Shown here: in pieces, positions 24,480 through 32,234 of the stretch
Layout: each line of letters starts with the position of its first letter
How positions within the stretch are numbered: the stretch's first letter is position 1
NCBI GenBank assembly: GCA_902792515.1
Contig: CADAZX010000015.1
Coordinates: 1-45,175, forward strand
Reading direction: 5' to 3'
DNA from: an uncultured Ruminococcus sp.
GTDB taxonomy: Bacteria > Bacillota > Clostridia > UBA1212
DNA length: 45,175 bases
Made by a program: the position numbers and the translations under genes
Notes under the pieces: model-generated
What the model was told of the DNA's origin: nothing
Database searches by the model: none
Seen by the model: the letters and a program-made list of their open reading frames with translations, nothing else

Positions 24480-25730
24480 ATGAAAAAAGTTTTTGCAATT
24501 ATGATTTCGCTGTGCCTTGTCATAGCTCTTTTCGCGGCGTGCGCGAAAAAACCGGACGCGCCCGTGCCGACAGAGGTCCCGCAACAGGCTACCGAAGCGC
24601 CGGTGGAACAACCCACCGATGCTCCGACAGAAGCTCCCACCGAGGCCCCTACGCCTGAGCCGACGCCCGAACCGTTTGTCGACCCTTATAAGGTTGAAAT
24701 TGGTGACTGGGACGACGCCGAGGTAAGGGCTATGTCGTTCGATACCATTTTCTTCGACAAAAAGACGATCACCGACGGCAAAGTGGACGCGTGGAAGAGC
24801 GACCACGAAGAGACGATCGACGGGACAAACGGTAAGATCAAAGTCGTCGGCATGAGAGGGTGGGCCGGCTTCCTGGAGGAAGATATGGTCGCAATGGGCT
24901 ACCGGATCGACAACAGAGAGCCTGTTTTCGTCGAAAATCCGTTCGAGGCCACTCAGCCCGAGGTTAAAGCGGCAGGCGGCGACTACGCGCAGCGCTTCCG
25001 CGTCAACATTCCGGTTGAGGGTCTTTACGGAAACGAGCACGAACTCAGAGTTTTCGCCAAGCTTGAGAGCGGCGCGTGCTACTACATCAACCCCGAAGGC
25101 CCCGGCTTCCTGCTCTACTACAACGGCCCCGAAGCGGTCGAAAACAAGATCGACGGCAAGATCAGCGACGGCGAGTACAACGCGTCCTACATTCTCGACT
25201 CCTCGAACGCTGTTACGTGGACGAACTCCGAGATTGGCGACCTCTCTGTGAAATACTACCTGAGACTTGCCGCGGATGCGGTTTACGTCGGATTTGACGC
25301 CGCCGGATTTGTCGAAGGCGACTCCGTTCAGCTCAACTTCAACCCGGGTGCGAGACTTGACGAATCGTCCGCGGGCGGCCTGTTTGTGTCGCTTGTGATA
25401 GGCGAAAACGCGAAGGTCCTCCAGCACAACCACAAAACGCAGCTCAAGGACGAAATCGAAACTGCGGGAACCGACATCACCGCTCTCGTTGAGGCGAAAA
25501 TCGTCACAACCGACACGGGCTACGCAGGCGAGGTCAAGCTTCCCGCCGACTTCTTCAAGGTCACCGACGTCGAAAAGGCTGCCGACTTTACTCTCGGCTC
25601 CGAAAACCTCTACTTCGGCATGTTCGTCGTGACTATTAACGGCCCCGACGGCTTCACAAACCAGTCCACCGCTCCCGGCTCCGACTGGTCGCCGAAGGCC
25701 CTCGGCCTCCACGAGCACGTCGTGTACTGA
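24480..25730 (+). CDS. lipoprotein with CBM9/DOMON-like C-terminal domain
   Basis: The 416-residue protein has a signal peptide with lipobox FAAC (Cys21), then a Thr/Pro/Glu-rich linker (about 25-62). A first domain spans about 65-200. The C-terminal part (about 215-416), with KIDGKISDGEYNASYILDSS followed by YYLRLAADAVYVGFDA, resembles the DUF1083/CBM9-like beta-sandwich that binds sugars at the cell surface. This assignment is by pattern, not by a known gene. Expressed from its own promoter with the parS-like repeat upstream. No transport or enzyme partner is adjacent. Confidence 0.75.
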   Translation: MKKVFAIMISLCLVIALFAACAKKPDAPVPTEVPQQATEAPVEQPTDAPTEAPTEAPTPEPTPEPFVDPYKVEIGDWDDAEVRAMSFDTIFFDKKTITDGKVDAWKSDHEETIDGTNGKIKVVGMRGWAGFLEEDMVAMGYRIDNREPVFVENPFEATQPEVKAAGGDYAQRFRVNIPVEGLYGNEHELRVFAKLESGACYYINPEGPGFLLYYNGPEAVENKIDGKISDGEYNASYILDSSNAVTWTNSEIGDLSVKYYLRLAADAVYVGFDAAGFVEGDSVQLNFNPGARLDESSAGGLFVSLVIGENAKVLQHNHKTQLKDEIETAGTDITALVEAKIVTTDTGYAGEVKLPADFFKVTDVEKAADFTLGSENLYFGMFVVTINGPDGFTNQSTAPGSDWSPKALGLHEHVVY

Positions 25731-25765
25731 TGCATTTTATAGGCTGATCAACAGCCGAATCTTCG

Positions 25766-25826
25766 CCGCGCTCCTCCGGGCTTTCGTTGCCTGCTTAGGG
25801 CTTGCTTGGGGGAGCGCGGTGCTTTG
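25766..25826 (+). terminator. hairpin after the lipoprotein gene, possible terminator
   Basis: CCGCGCTCC (25766-25774) pairs perfectly with GGAGCGCGG (25811-25819), followed by TGCTTTGTT. A smaller GGCTG/CAGCC hairpin sits just before it at 25742-25756. The T-run is weak. Confidence 0.5.
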
Positions 25827-25855
25827 TTGCTTTCCGGACCGGAATGTGGTACAAT
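25827..25855 (+). promoter_or_regulatory. promoter of the calcineurin-like phosphatase
   Basis: TTGCTT (25827-25832), 17-base spacer, TACAAT (25850-25855). It begins right after the preceding hairpin. Confidence 0.65.
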
Positions 25856-25987
25856 AGCTCAAATTTCCCTACGACGAGCGGAAAAACCTTTTCCGCATGC
25901 GCCGGGATTTTTGCGCCGTTTGAGATTTTTTGAATTCCTGCCAGGGTTGACATGCACCGGTGATTTTTGCGGAAGGAGGGCATCAAA

Positions 25988-26803
25988 ATGAAATACTACG
26001 TCGTTTCCGACATCCACTCGTTTTACACGCCTCTCCGCGCGGCGCTCAAGGAAGCCGGCTACTTCAGCGACCCGGAACCGCACAAGCTCGTGGTGTGCGG
26101 TGATATTTTCGACCGCGGCAATGAGCCTTTCGAAACCGAAGAATTCATCTGCAAGCTGCTGGAACGCGACGAAGTCATTATCGTCCGCGGCAACCACGAA
26201 GACCTGATGATGTCCCTCCTCGAAGACGTCGAGATTTTCGAGGGAACGTCCACCATCCTCCACTCGCACTACGAACACAACGGCACCGTCCGCACGCTGC
26301 AGCGTTTCACCGGCGCCTCCAACCGCGACATCTGCGAGCGTCCTTCCGAGGTCGTCGCGAAAATGCGCAAAACGGAGTACGTCCGCACGATAATTCCGGC
26401 TGCTCGAGACTGGTTCGAGACAGAAACCTACATTTTCGTTCATGGATGGATCCCGTGCCGCGAGGCCAACGAAATGCTTGACGAGCAGCCTCCAACCTTC
26501 AAGGAATGGCGCAAAGCGTGCCGGATCGATTGGGAATGCGCACGCTGGATGGACTACCTTAATGTTCTGAAAAACGGCCTCCCGAAACCGGACAAAACTG
26601 TGATTTGCGGCCACCGCAGCGCCTCTTACGGGCACGAGCTCTTCAAGAATACTGCGAACGCCCGTAAACGACCCGCCGGTGATTTGCGGGATGAAAGCCG
26701 GGAGCCCTCCCGGTTCCGGCCGTTCTACGCAGACGGCCTTATAGCGATCGACGCCTGCACTGTTGTGAGTGGCATTACGAACTGCATTGTCATTGAGGAT
26801 TGA
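25988..26803 (+). CDS. calcineurin-like serine/threonine protein phosphatase
   Basis: About 271 residues; the ATG at 25988 follows GGAGGG at 25975-25980. Metal motifs of the PPP family are in order: Asp8/His10 (VSDIHS), Asp39 (GDIFDRG), Asn69/His70 (RGNHED), a later His (FVHGW) and GHRSAS near residue 204. The domain fills the protein. Bacterial relatives dephosphorylate proteins or small phosphates such as diadenosine tetraphosphate; which one cannot be told. Cytoplasmic and monocistronic. Confidence 0.88.
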   Translation: MKYYVVSDIHSFYTPLRAALKEAGYFSDPEPHKLVVCGDIFDRGNEPFETEEFICKLLERDEVIIVRGNHEDLMMSLLEDVEIFEGTSTILHSHYEHNGTVRTLQRFTGASNRDICERPSEVVAKMRKTEYVRTIIPAARDWFETETYIFVHGWIPCREANEMLDEQPPTFKEWRKACRIDWECARWMDYLNVLKNGLPKPDKTVICGHRSASYGHELFKNTANARKRPAGDLRDESREPSRFRPFYADGLIAIDACTVVSGITNCIVIED

Positions 26804-26837
26804 CCAAGCAGTCGGTCGATTCCGGCAATTTTTCACA

Positions 26838-26867
26838 ATTTTACGAAATTTTACGAAATTTTACAAA
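26838..26867. repeat. AT-rich 10-bp tandem repeat
   Basis: Three head-to-tail copies of AATTTTACGA, the last with a variant base, between the phosphatase and the tRNA promoter. It could serve as an upstream element of the tRNA promoter or be a simple repeat. Confidence 0.7.
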
Positions 26868-26892
26868 ATTTGCGCAATTTCGAAAAAAACGC

Positions 26893-26921
26893 TTGACAAC
26901 GGGTTAAATCGGGGGTATAAT
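26893..26921 (+). promoter_or_regulatory. consensus promoter of tRNA-Lys
   Basis: TTGACA (26893-26898), 17-base spacer, TATAAT (26916-26921), both boxes perfect, about 20 bases before the tRNA. Confidence 0.88.
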
Positions 26922-26942
26922 ACCCTCCGCGTGTGAAAGCAC

Positions 26943-27018
26943 GCACCTTTAGCTCAGCTGGTAGAGCAACTGACTCTTAATCAGTGGGCCCAGGGTTCGA
27001 GTCCCTGAAGGTGCACCA
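26943..27018 (+). tRNA. tRNA-Lys(CTT)
   Basis: A full cloverleaf can be folded. Acceptor GCACCTT (26943-26949) pairs with AAGGTGC (27008-27014); the D-arm is GCTCAGCTGGTAGAGC; the anticodon stem ACTGA/TCAGT encloses loop CTCTTAA with anticodon CTT; the T-arm is CAGGG TTCGAGT CCCTG. The CCA end is encoded (27016-27018). The 3' 20 bases recur at 27355 and, over 17 bases, at 32361. Confidence 0.97.
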
Positions 27019-27061
27019 AACACAAAAAGAGGCGGCCAAACGGTTGCCTCTTTTTGTGTTT
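27018..27061 (+). terminator. intrinsic terminator of tRNA-Lys
   Basis: AAACACAAAAAGAGGC (27018-27033) pairs with GCCTCTTTTTGTGTTT (27046-27061), a 16-bp stem with T-rich 3' arm, directly after the CCA end. Confidence 0.85.
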
Positions 27062-27070
27062 TACGAAAAT

Positions 27071-27103
27071 TACCAACGGGACTCGAACCCGCGAGGGTTT
27101 CGG
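27071..27103 (-). repeat. tRNA-like 3'-half debris
   Basis: On the minus strand the sequence reads like a T-arm (GCGGGTTCGAGTCCCGT) followed by TGGT, without a CCA end or the rest of a cloverleaf. The stretch up to 27211 has small nested hairpins (CAAATTCTCC/GGAGGATTTG) but no gene. Confidence 0.45.
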
Positions 27104-27211
27104 CGTTAAGCAAATTCTCCGGTGGAGGATTTGTAGCCGAAATCACGATGAGCTGTGCTCGAGCAGTAAGCATGCGAGCGAATAGACAGGCAACAAAGAG
27201 CGAAGCAGGGC

Positions 27212-27375
27212 CCCCAAAAAGTATTTGGCGCAATCCACGTCCGGTGCGCCAACACTTTTTGGGGAAAAGGAGCCGCGCCTTCGCAAACGAAGCCGTTCAA
27301 ACAAAGACCGAGAACCGGGTTTGAACGACGAGTCGACGATGGCAGCGGCGACGCAGTCCCTGAAGGTGCACCAAC
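27212..27375 (+). repeat. tRNA-Lys-tailed structured repeat, unit 1
   Basis: An outer stem CCCCAAAAAGT/ACTTTTTGGGG (27212-27222 with 27254-27264) encloses TTGGCGCA/TGCGCCAA. Then AAAAGGAGCCGC, a CTTCG-CAAA-CGAAG hairpin, and a 9-bp stem CGTTCAAAC/GTTTGAACG (27294-27302 with 27319-27327). The unit ends with AGTCCCTGAAGGTGCACCAA (27355-27374), identical to the 3' end of tRNA-Lys. Unit 2 follows without a gap. Confidence 0.8.
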
Positions 27376-27450
27376 ACTTTTTGGGAAAAGGAGCCGCAGC
27401 GACGGGAACAGAGTCTTTCAAGAGAAGAAGATAGGAAACCTCTTGGAGAA
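27376..27450 (+). repeat. tRNA-Lys-tailed structured repeat, unit 2 (partial)
   Basis: Starts ACTTTTTGGGAAAAGGAGCC, then GCAGCGACG and a TCTTTCAAGAG/CTCTTGGAGA hairpin, as in unit 3 at 32251. The tRNA-like tail is missing; the sequence changes to the AT-rich XRE promoter region. Confidence 0.7.
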
Positions 27451-27486
27451 TTATGTTTTTATTCAGAAAAATCGAAAAAAACCGAA

Positions 27487-27533
27487 AAAGTGACAATTTG
27501 TCACTTTATTCGGGCGAATTTGTCCTGTATAAT
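27487..27533 (+). promoter_or_regulatory. promoter and palindromic operator of the XRE pseudogene
   Basis: AAAGTGACAA-T-TTGTCACTTT (27487-27507) is a perfect 10+1+10 palindrome. A TGTATAAT extended -10 (TATAAT 27528-27533) lies 17 bases from TTTATT (27505-27510), so the operator overlaps the -35 box. GGAGG at 27541-27545 precedes the ATG at 27552. Confidence 0.7.
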
Positions 27534-27551
27534 ACTTGACGGAGGCATTGT

Positions 27552-27824
27552 ATGAGATTAGACGACGGCGAAAAAATCAAAAATCTCAGGATCGATAAAG
27601 GATTGACGCAGGATGAACTTGCAGAGAGACTTAACGTATCGCGCATTGGTTTGCAAGTGGGAAACCGGCAGCAGACTGCCCGCGTACAGTAACGTTGAAG
27701 AACTTTCGACCATTTTTGACGTCGATTCCGAGTTGCTGATGTAATCCTGGAATGCCTTGAGAATAAAGGGCCTCTTTACGAGCCGGACGATCCCGAAACC
27801 GCGGAATACGTTATGATCGGTTAG
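27552..27824 (+). pseudogene. frameshifted XRE-family regulator
   Basis: The first frame gives MRLDDGEKIKNLRIDKGLTQ and DELAERLNVSR, a standard XRE helix-turn-helix start. The match then continues in another frame as CKWETGSRLPAYSNVEELST up to a TAA at 27742-27744. A third frame reads VADVILECLENKGPLYEPDD to a TAG at 27822-27824. At least one and probably two frameshifts therefore break the gene. Its promoter and operator are intact. Confidence 0.75.
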
Positions 27825-27863
27825 ACTAACTTATATTTCTAATGATAAGAGGAGAACTTTACT

Positions 27864-28772
27864 ATGAAATTGAGGATAGCACTGATATGTTTCATGATTA
27901 TTACTACGTTTTCGCTTTCATCAGCTTGCAAAAAAACCGAAACCAAATTTAAGATTGACTTTGGCACTGTGGGAAATGACCATTGGGACATTTCGAATGT
28001 GAAATTATATTATAATGCAGATGCATTGGGGAAAAAGGTTCCCGAAAAAAGAGGAGTCGTTTATATGGCTTTTAAAACAGTAAATTATGAAGCGATTGCA
28101 GAGCAGTTCGGGTTTGATGTCGCTCACCTTTATCCAAGCGTTGACGATACCGTAGAGTATTATGATGAATCGGATTTACTAAAAAGAAGGCTGCTTATAA
28201 GACCAAACGGTATAATATGCTATGAAACAGGTGTCGCTCAGACGGCCTTTGAGTCAAAAGTCAGTAAAGATGACTGTGTCGAGCTTACAAAAAAGGTGTT
28301 AAAAGAATATAAGCTGACAGATCATAGTTTTGATGATGAATGCTTTTTCAGTGAAAGATTGCTAACGGATCCGTCAAATAACGAAACAAAAACTGTCGGG
28401 TACACTGTATTTCTGTATTTTTTACTAAACGGAGTAAAGCTTTACGGAGAGCCTCGTGCAACGGTTCAGTTTAACGGTAATGGCGAGGTTGTTTCCATAA
28501 TATACAATATGCCGGATTATTATGAGGCCGGAGAATGTGAACTTATAAACATACGACAAGCGCTGAAATCTATAGAAAAAGGGAATATACCAATGATGTA
28601 CGGGTTAGAAGATGCGCCAGAGAAAGTAACGATTGAAGACGTTGAATTGTGCTATTATTCTCAAACCTTTGATGTTAACACTGTTGTTGCTCAGCCGGTA
28701 TACGTCTTTTCTGCCACCGGACATTACAAGGAGGAAAATCGGCAGTTTCGCATAATAGTTCAGGCCAACTGA
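27864..28772 (+). CDS. lipoprotein of unknown function
   Basis: The 302-residue protein has a signal peptide and lipobox SSAC (Cys22), preceded by a GAGGAG ribosome site. The mature part is AT-rich in codon use and Asp/Glu/Tyr-rich. Its C-terminal third (VELCYYSQTFDVNTVVAQPV, YVFSATGHYKEENRQFRIIV) resembles the beta-rich ends of YycH/YycI- or PepSY-like surface proteins, a weak resemblance only. It lies right after the broken regulator and may have been its target. No adjacent enzyme or transporter. Confidence 0.65.
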   Translation: MKLRIALICFMIITTFSLSSACKKTETKFKIDFGTVGNDHWDISNVKLYYNADALGKKVPEKRGVVYMAFKTVNYEAIAEQFGFDVAHLYPSVDDTVEYYDESDLLKRRLLIRPNGIICYETGVAQTAFESKVSKDDCVELTKKVLKEYKLTDHSFDDECFFSERLLTDPSNNETKTVGYTVFLYFLLNGVKLYGEPRATVQFNGNGEVVSIIYNMPDYYEAGECELINIRQALKSIEKGNIPMMYGLEDAPEKVTIEDVELCYYSQTFDVNTVVAQPVYVFSATGHYKEENRQFRIIVQAN

Positions 28773-28970
28773 TTATCTCCGGAGTTTCGCGTTACTGGAG
28801 CGTGTTGAAAAAGCATTGCGCATATGCCTTTATGCATGTTTCCCTGACACCGTTTCATGGCCTCGGACTCCCGGAAACGGTTTTATCTCATGATTTTGAA
28901 TCGATAGAGGAATCACTTGTGATCAGCTATTTGCAAACGTATAATATTCGTTGAGTGTTCTCATGACAGT

Positions 28971-29015
28971 AATCTAAATAGCATGTACAACAAATCTAAA
29001 TAGGATGTACAGTGC
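28971..29015 (+). repeat. tandem pair of an ATCTAAATAG(C/G)ATGTACA motif
   Basis: Two copies 22 bases apart (28971-28988 and 28993-29010). The second, extended as ATCTAAATAGGATGTACAGTGC minus its last bases (28994-29015), recurs at 32030-32051 with 20 of 22 bases equal. The copies bracket the XRE/sigma-like pair. The surrounding spacer (28773-29239) holds no other gene that I can support. Confidence 0.75.
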
Positions 29016-29101
29016 CCGCGAAAACCCTTAAAAGCCCGGGAAATAACGCCAAGAAATATAAAACGACTAGCTATATTAAAACAAGAAATAACGGTTTGTT
29101 G

Positions 29102-29136
29102 CCGACTGAGTGATGAAACTTCAGCCGGTTTTTTTA
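29102..29136 (+). terminator. probable intrinsic terminator
   Basis: CCGACTGA and TCAGCCGG form a stem with one mismatch around GTGATGAAACT, followed by TTTTTTT. It insulates the following regulator from upstream transcription. Confidence 0.6.
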
Positions 29137-29239
29137 TGCAAAAGCAAACTTTTTGTGGCAAGACAAGACGAAATGAGTTTGGTATAATTTGCAATGTAAA
29201 AAATAGCCGGCATTTTTAAGACGGGAGGTGATTCTGCAA

Positions 29240-29728
29240 ATGAACACAGCTGAAAAAATCATAGCGCTCAGAGCCGAGAGAGGCATTTCGCAGCAGGAAC
29301 TTGCTGACGCAGTTTTTGTTTCGCGATCTCTCGTGTCAATGTGGGAGGCGGGAACACGCATTCCGGACAGTTTGAGCGTTGAGAAAATGGCTGCGTTGTT
29401 CAATGTAAGTGAGGAGGAGATTTTGAGCGATAGGAAATACGCTTTTGCGTCGTCGCTTGAGAGGAAACTCATTGGCGATGAGATTGCGGAGTTTACCGAT
29501 GTTGACAGTTCACCGGGTAACAAGGAACAGGTAAAAAAGATAATGAACGGTTTCCTTCAAAGCATTGGAGGCGTTGACCGCGAGTTGTTTATGAGTCGAT
29601 ACTTCGCAATGAAAACATGCAAAGCCATCTCAGAGGAGAGGCATATGAACGTTTCTACAGTCAGGTGGAGATTGTCCAAACTGAGAAAGAAGCTTGTTCT
29701 TTACGCGAAAAAAGGAGGAAAAAAATGA
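29240..29728 (+). CDS. XRE helix-turn-helix fused to a sigma-70 region-4-like domain
   Basis: The 162-residue protein starts at ATG 29240, eight bases after GGAGGTGA. Residues 5-62 form an XRE HTH (SQQELADAVFVSRSLVSMWE then GTRIPD). Residues about 107-155, with DRELFMSRYFAMKTCKAISE followed by VSTVRWRLSKLRKKL, look like sigma-70 region 4 or an ECF C-terminal HTH. A sigma region 2 is absent, so it is not a full sigma factor. The stop overlaps the next gene by ATGA, and that product has an anti-sigma-like N-terminus. Together they look like a membrane-linked regulatory pair. A plain two-HTH regulator is the alternative. Confidence 0.78.
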   Translation: MNTAEKIIALRAERGISQQELADAVFVSRSLVSMWEAGTRIPDSLSVEKMAALFNVSEEEILSDRKYAFASSLERKLIGDEIAEFTDVDSSPGNKEQVKKIMNGFLQSIGGVDRELFMSRYFAMKTCKAISEERHMNVSTVRWRLSKLRKKLVLYAKKGGKK

Positions 29729-31956
29729 ACGAAAAAGACTTTAGGGAGGCTTTGTCTGAGATTGGAAATGACTTCGATGCGCCAATTTCGGGCGACGCAG
29801 TGAAAAAAAAGAAAAGTAAATTCAGAAACATTGCGATCATGTCTGCCGCGGCGGCAATTGTGCTGACTTTTGCGGTCATTGCCGCTGTTATTATCGGTAT
29901 GATCGGATCGAATAATCAAAACATAAGCGGGGGAGGTCCTTCTGACAAGGTCCTTTTGGCGAATACTCCTTCACCCGGAGATATTGACAAGACTGAAGAG
30001 CCCGGCAATAAAGAAGACCACCGTGCAACGTCCTCGCCGACCGCAGACCTGACTTCAGCGCACACAAATCCGCCAATTTCTCAGCCCACTGAGATTCCTG
30101 ATGGACCTCAAGGGACTCGGGAGCCTTATTACGTTGAGCCTTTCTGGCTTAAGGGGGAGTCTTTGACGGTCAAAAAGCTTGGCTACGGCGGCTCCTCAAA
30201 CATCGTTTCCTTTGGCGAGGGGAGTGTCAGCGCAAAGATTATCCCCACAACGGTATTCGGCGAGCATGAGAACTGCGGGAAGGTCTACTATAACACTGAG
30301 ACCAATGAGATATATTGCGTTTACCACGAGTTTCTGAAGGCCTCGGGCGTGACTGTGCCGGAGGGTTATTACATCTATTATGAGCAGGACACGGTGCGGG
30401 ACGATCTGATGTGCATAAAGATTGTTGATCCGGGTGACCTTGGCACCACGGACCTGTGGCTTTTTGACATGGACGACCGCCTGGCAAAGAGAGTGGGGCT
30501 TCCGGAGGGATGCGGCAGCTACAAGGATATAAAGATCTATTCGCCGGGCCTCTGCAACGGGAAGCTTGCCCTTTGCGTCAGCGATGACATTGGCGATTGT
30601 TACATAAGTATTTTTAACAGCGGGACCGGTGAATATCAGGACTTCGGCAAGGACGCAGGCCTTAAGTCTTTGACCTGCACCTTCCTGACGGAGACTGTGC
30701 TTGAGGTGTCGACTCCCGACGGGTATTACGCCTGGAACACCGCCAATTCCAGAATGTTCAAGCTTATCGGTGAGCACAATATCGTGTTTGACGGGCTCCT
30801 TTATTCCGTGAAGAACTGGTGGGGAGGCTACCATAAGGACGTGGAAGTGGCGGTATATAACGTCGAGACCGGGCTCTTGAGGAAGGGAAGCGGCGGCGTA
30901 TTGGCATTGGCGGTGATGGACGACGGATCCTGCGGCGTGCTTTCTATTGACGACGAGACCGGAAAAGAGACGGTCATCATGAATCATTATACGGAGGGCG
31001 CAACTGCCTGGAGCAAAGATCATGCCTACTTTTACGCATATTCCGCCAGGGACAACAGAGTCCTCTGCTATTCGGTCTCCGCTTGCCAATGGACTTTTGC
31101 AGACGTTGCTCCGATAACAAAAGATCCGGTACTCGTCGAAGGGACTCTTTATGCGGTGTTCAACAGCTGCAGGCTTGCCGTCGACGACAACTGCAGGGTG
31201 GTTACGCTTTACCACACAAGAAAGCTGGAAGAAATACCGGACCTTCCGGATTTTGAGGAGCAGAGGGTTGACTCCCCTTACTGGGACGACTACCGCGATA
31301 TTGCCGCCAATAACCGTTTCTCGGAAACCGACCGCTGGTATGTCACCTACAAAGAGGACCGGGTCAGCACGGGATGGATCGGACATGACGTCGCCAACAT
31401 GGATGCCTTGCGGGATATCATACTGCTTTGCCTGGAGACCCGGGGCGAAAGACTAAAATACGATTTGACTGAAAGCGATTACGACTTCTTTAAAATGAGT
31501 TTCAGCTACAGTACATTCAGAATGGAGTTTTTTGAAAAAGACGGCAGATACTACTTGAATCTCAGTGCCAACAGACAGCCTCCAATGGGTTTCGTGAGTG
31601 AATTCAGCGAGATACCGGAAGAGACTTTCCTAAGGGTCATGGATATGCACAGCCCTTACGTTCAGTTCACGTGGATATCGGTATCAGCCCGAATCGACGA
31701 TGTTTCAGATCCAAATTGCAAGGTGGTACTTGATGAGAGCGAGAAGAGTTATTTGAAGAAGTTAATATCTTCCGGCAATTGGAGGCAAAACGATTTTCAG
31801 GGCGTTATGTATTTCAGGTACGCATGCTTTTTCATTGACGGTGATCTTTGGTTCTGTTATGAGCCCAACATGAAAATCTTGCAGGACTATATACACGCAA
31901 CATATATAGAGCTAACAGACGAGGAGTGCGCCGCCATCGACATAATGCTGAATTGA
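29725..31956 (+). CDS. membrane-anchored beta-propeller-like protein, candidate anti-sigma/sensor partner
   Basis: The 743-residue protein has a cytoplasmic N-terminus (1-37; MNEKDFREALSEIGNDFDAP), one membrane span (about 38-60), a Ser/Thr/Pro linker (about 65-130) and an outside part. Recurring segments such as LWLFDMDDR, YISIFNSGTGEYQDFG and VEVAVYNVETGLL suggest a beta-propeller (about 150-520); a separate alpha/beta domain follows (about 545-743). In Clostridia such proteins are often encoded after sigma-like HTH genes, with the cytoplasmic N-terminus holding the regulator. That role is inferred from the 4-base overlap and topology. A perfect 19-bp terminator follows the repeats downstream. 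Confidence 0.7.
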   Translation: MNEKDFREALSEIGNDFDAPISGDAVKKKKSKFRNIAIMSAAAAIVLTFAVIAAVIIGMIGSNNQNISGGGPSDKVLLANTPSPGDIDKTEEPGNKEDHRATSSPTADLTSAHTNPPISQPTEIPDGPQGTREPYYVEPFWLKGESLTVKKLGYGGSSNIVSFGEGSVSAKIIPTTVFGEHENCGKVYYNTETNEIYCVYHEFLKASGVTVPEGYYIYYEQDTVRDDLMCIKIVDPGDLGTTDLWLFDMDDRLAKRVGLPEGCGSYKDIKIYSPGLCNGKLALCVSDDIGDCYISIFNSGTGEYQDFGKDAGLKSLTCTFLTETVLEVSTPDGYYAWNTANSRMFKLIGEHNIVFDGLLYSVKNWWGGYHKDVEVAVYNVETGLLRKGSGGVLALAVMDDGSCGVLSIDDETGKETVIMNHYTEGATAWSKDHAYFYAYSARDNRVLCYSVSACQWTFADVAPITKDPVLVEGTLYAVFNSCRLAVDDNCRVVTLYHTRKLEEIPDLPDFEEQRVDSPYWDDYRDIAANNRFSETDRWYVTYKEDRVSTGWIGHDVANMDALRDIILLCLETRGERLKYDLTESDYDFFKMSFSYSTFRMEFFEKDGRYYLNLSANRQPPMGFVSEFSEIPEETFLRVMDMHSPYVQFTWISVSARIDDVSDPNCKVVLDESEKSYLKKLISSGNWRQNDFQGVMYFRYACFFIDGDLWFCYEPNMKILQDYIHATYIELTDEECAAIDIMLN

Positions 31957-32029
31957 CGTGCAGGGTTCAAAAGGACAGGTCGGCGGATGTGACGGATTGA
32001 ACAGCGCATCTGTTTGGCCTGCACACTGT

Positions 32030-32051
32030 ATCTATTTAGGATGTACAGTGC
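32030..32051 (+). repeat. second locus of the ATCTAxxTAGGATGTACAGTGC repeat
   Basis: ATCTATTTAGGATGTACAGT (then GC) matches 28994-29015 at 20 of 22 bases in the same orientation. Just after it, TGCATCTAAAT (32090-32100) and ATTTAGATGCA (32120-32130) form an 11-bp inverted repeat. Confidence 0.75.
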
Positions 32052-32128
32052 ATCTTTTATGGGTGCATTGCAGGGTAAAAACAGCTCTCTGCATCTAAAT
32101 CGACCAAGGCGTGCAGTCCATTTAGATG

Positions 32129-32170
32129 CAATAGCAAAAATCGGCTATTTTTAGCCGATTTTTGCTATTG
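32129..32170 (+). terminator. perfect 19-bp hairpin, terminator-like
   Basis: CAATAGCAAAAATCGGCTA (32129-32147) pairs with TAGCCGATTTTTGCTATTG (32152-32170) over a TTTT loop. The stem is symmetric and could stop transcription from either side. Confidence 0.8.
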
Positions 32171-32234
32171 AAAAGCGATTATTTGAGCAGTGAAATAAAA
32201 AGATGCAAATGCCCATTTTTCGAATCTCAAGGGA

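Noticed and set aside
24450..25718. A 422-codon frame antisense to the CBM9-like lipoprotein
   Set aside because: No ribosome site or domains; the sense frame has a signal peptide and lipobox.
26838..26867. CRISPR-like array
   Set aside because: Only a 10-bp AT-rich tandem repeat without spacers; no CRISPR array was seen elsewhere in the window.
27106..27496. Several short frames over the tRNA-Lys-tailed repeats
   Set aside because: They translate hairpin DNA and tRNA antisense; similar spurious proteins are common around such repeats.
30196..31386. A 396-codon frame antisense to the propeller-like protein
   Set aside because: Lies wholly inside a coupled gene and shows no start signal.
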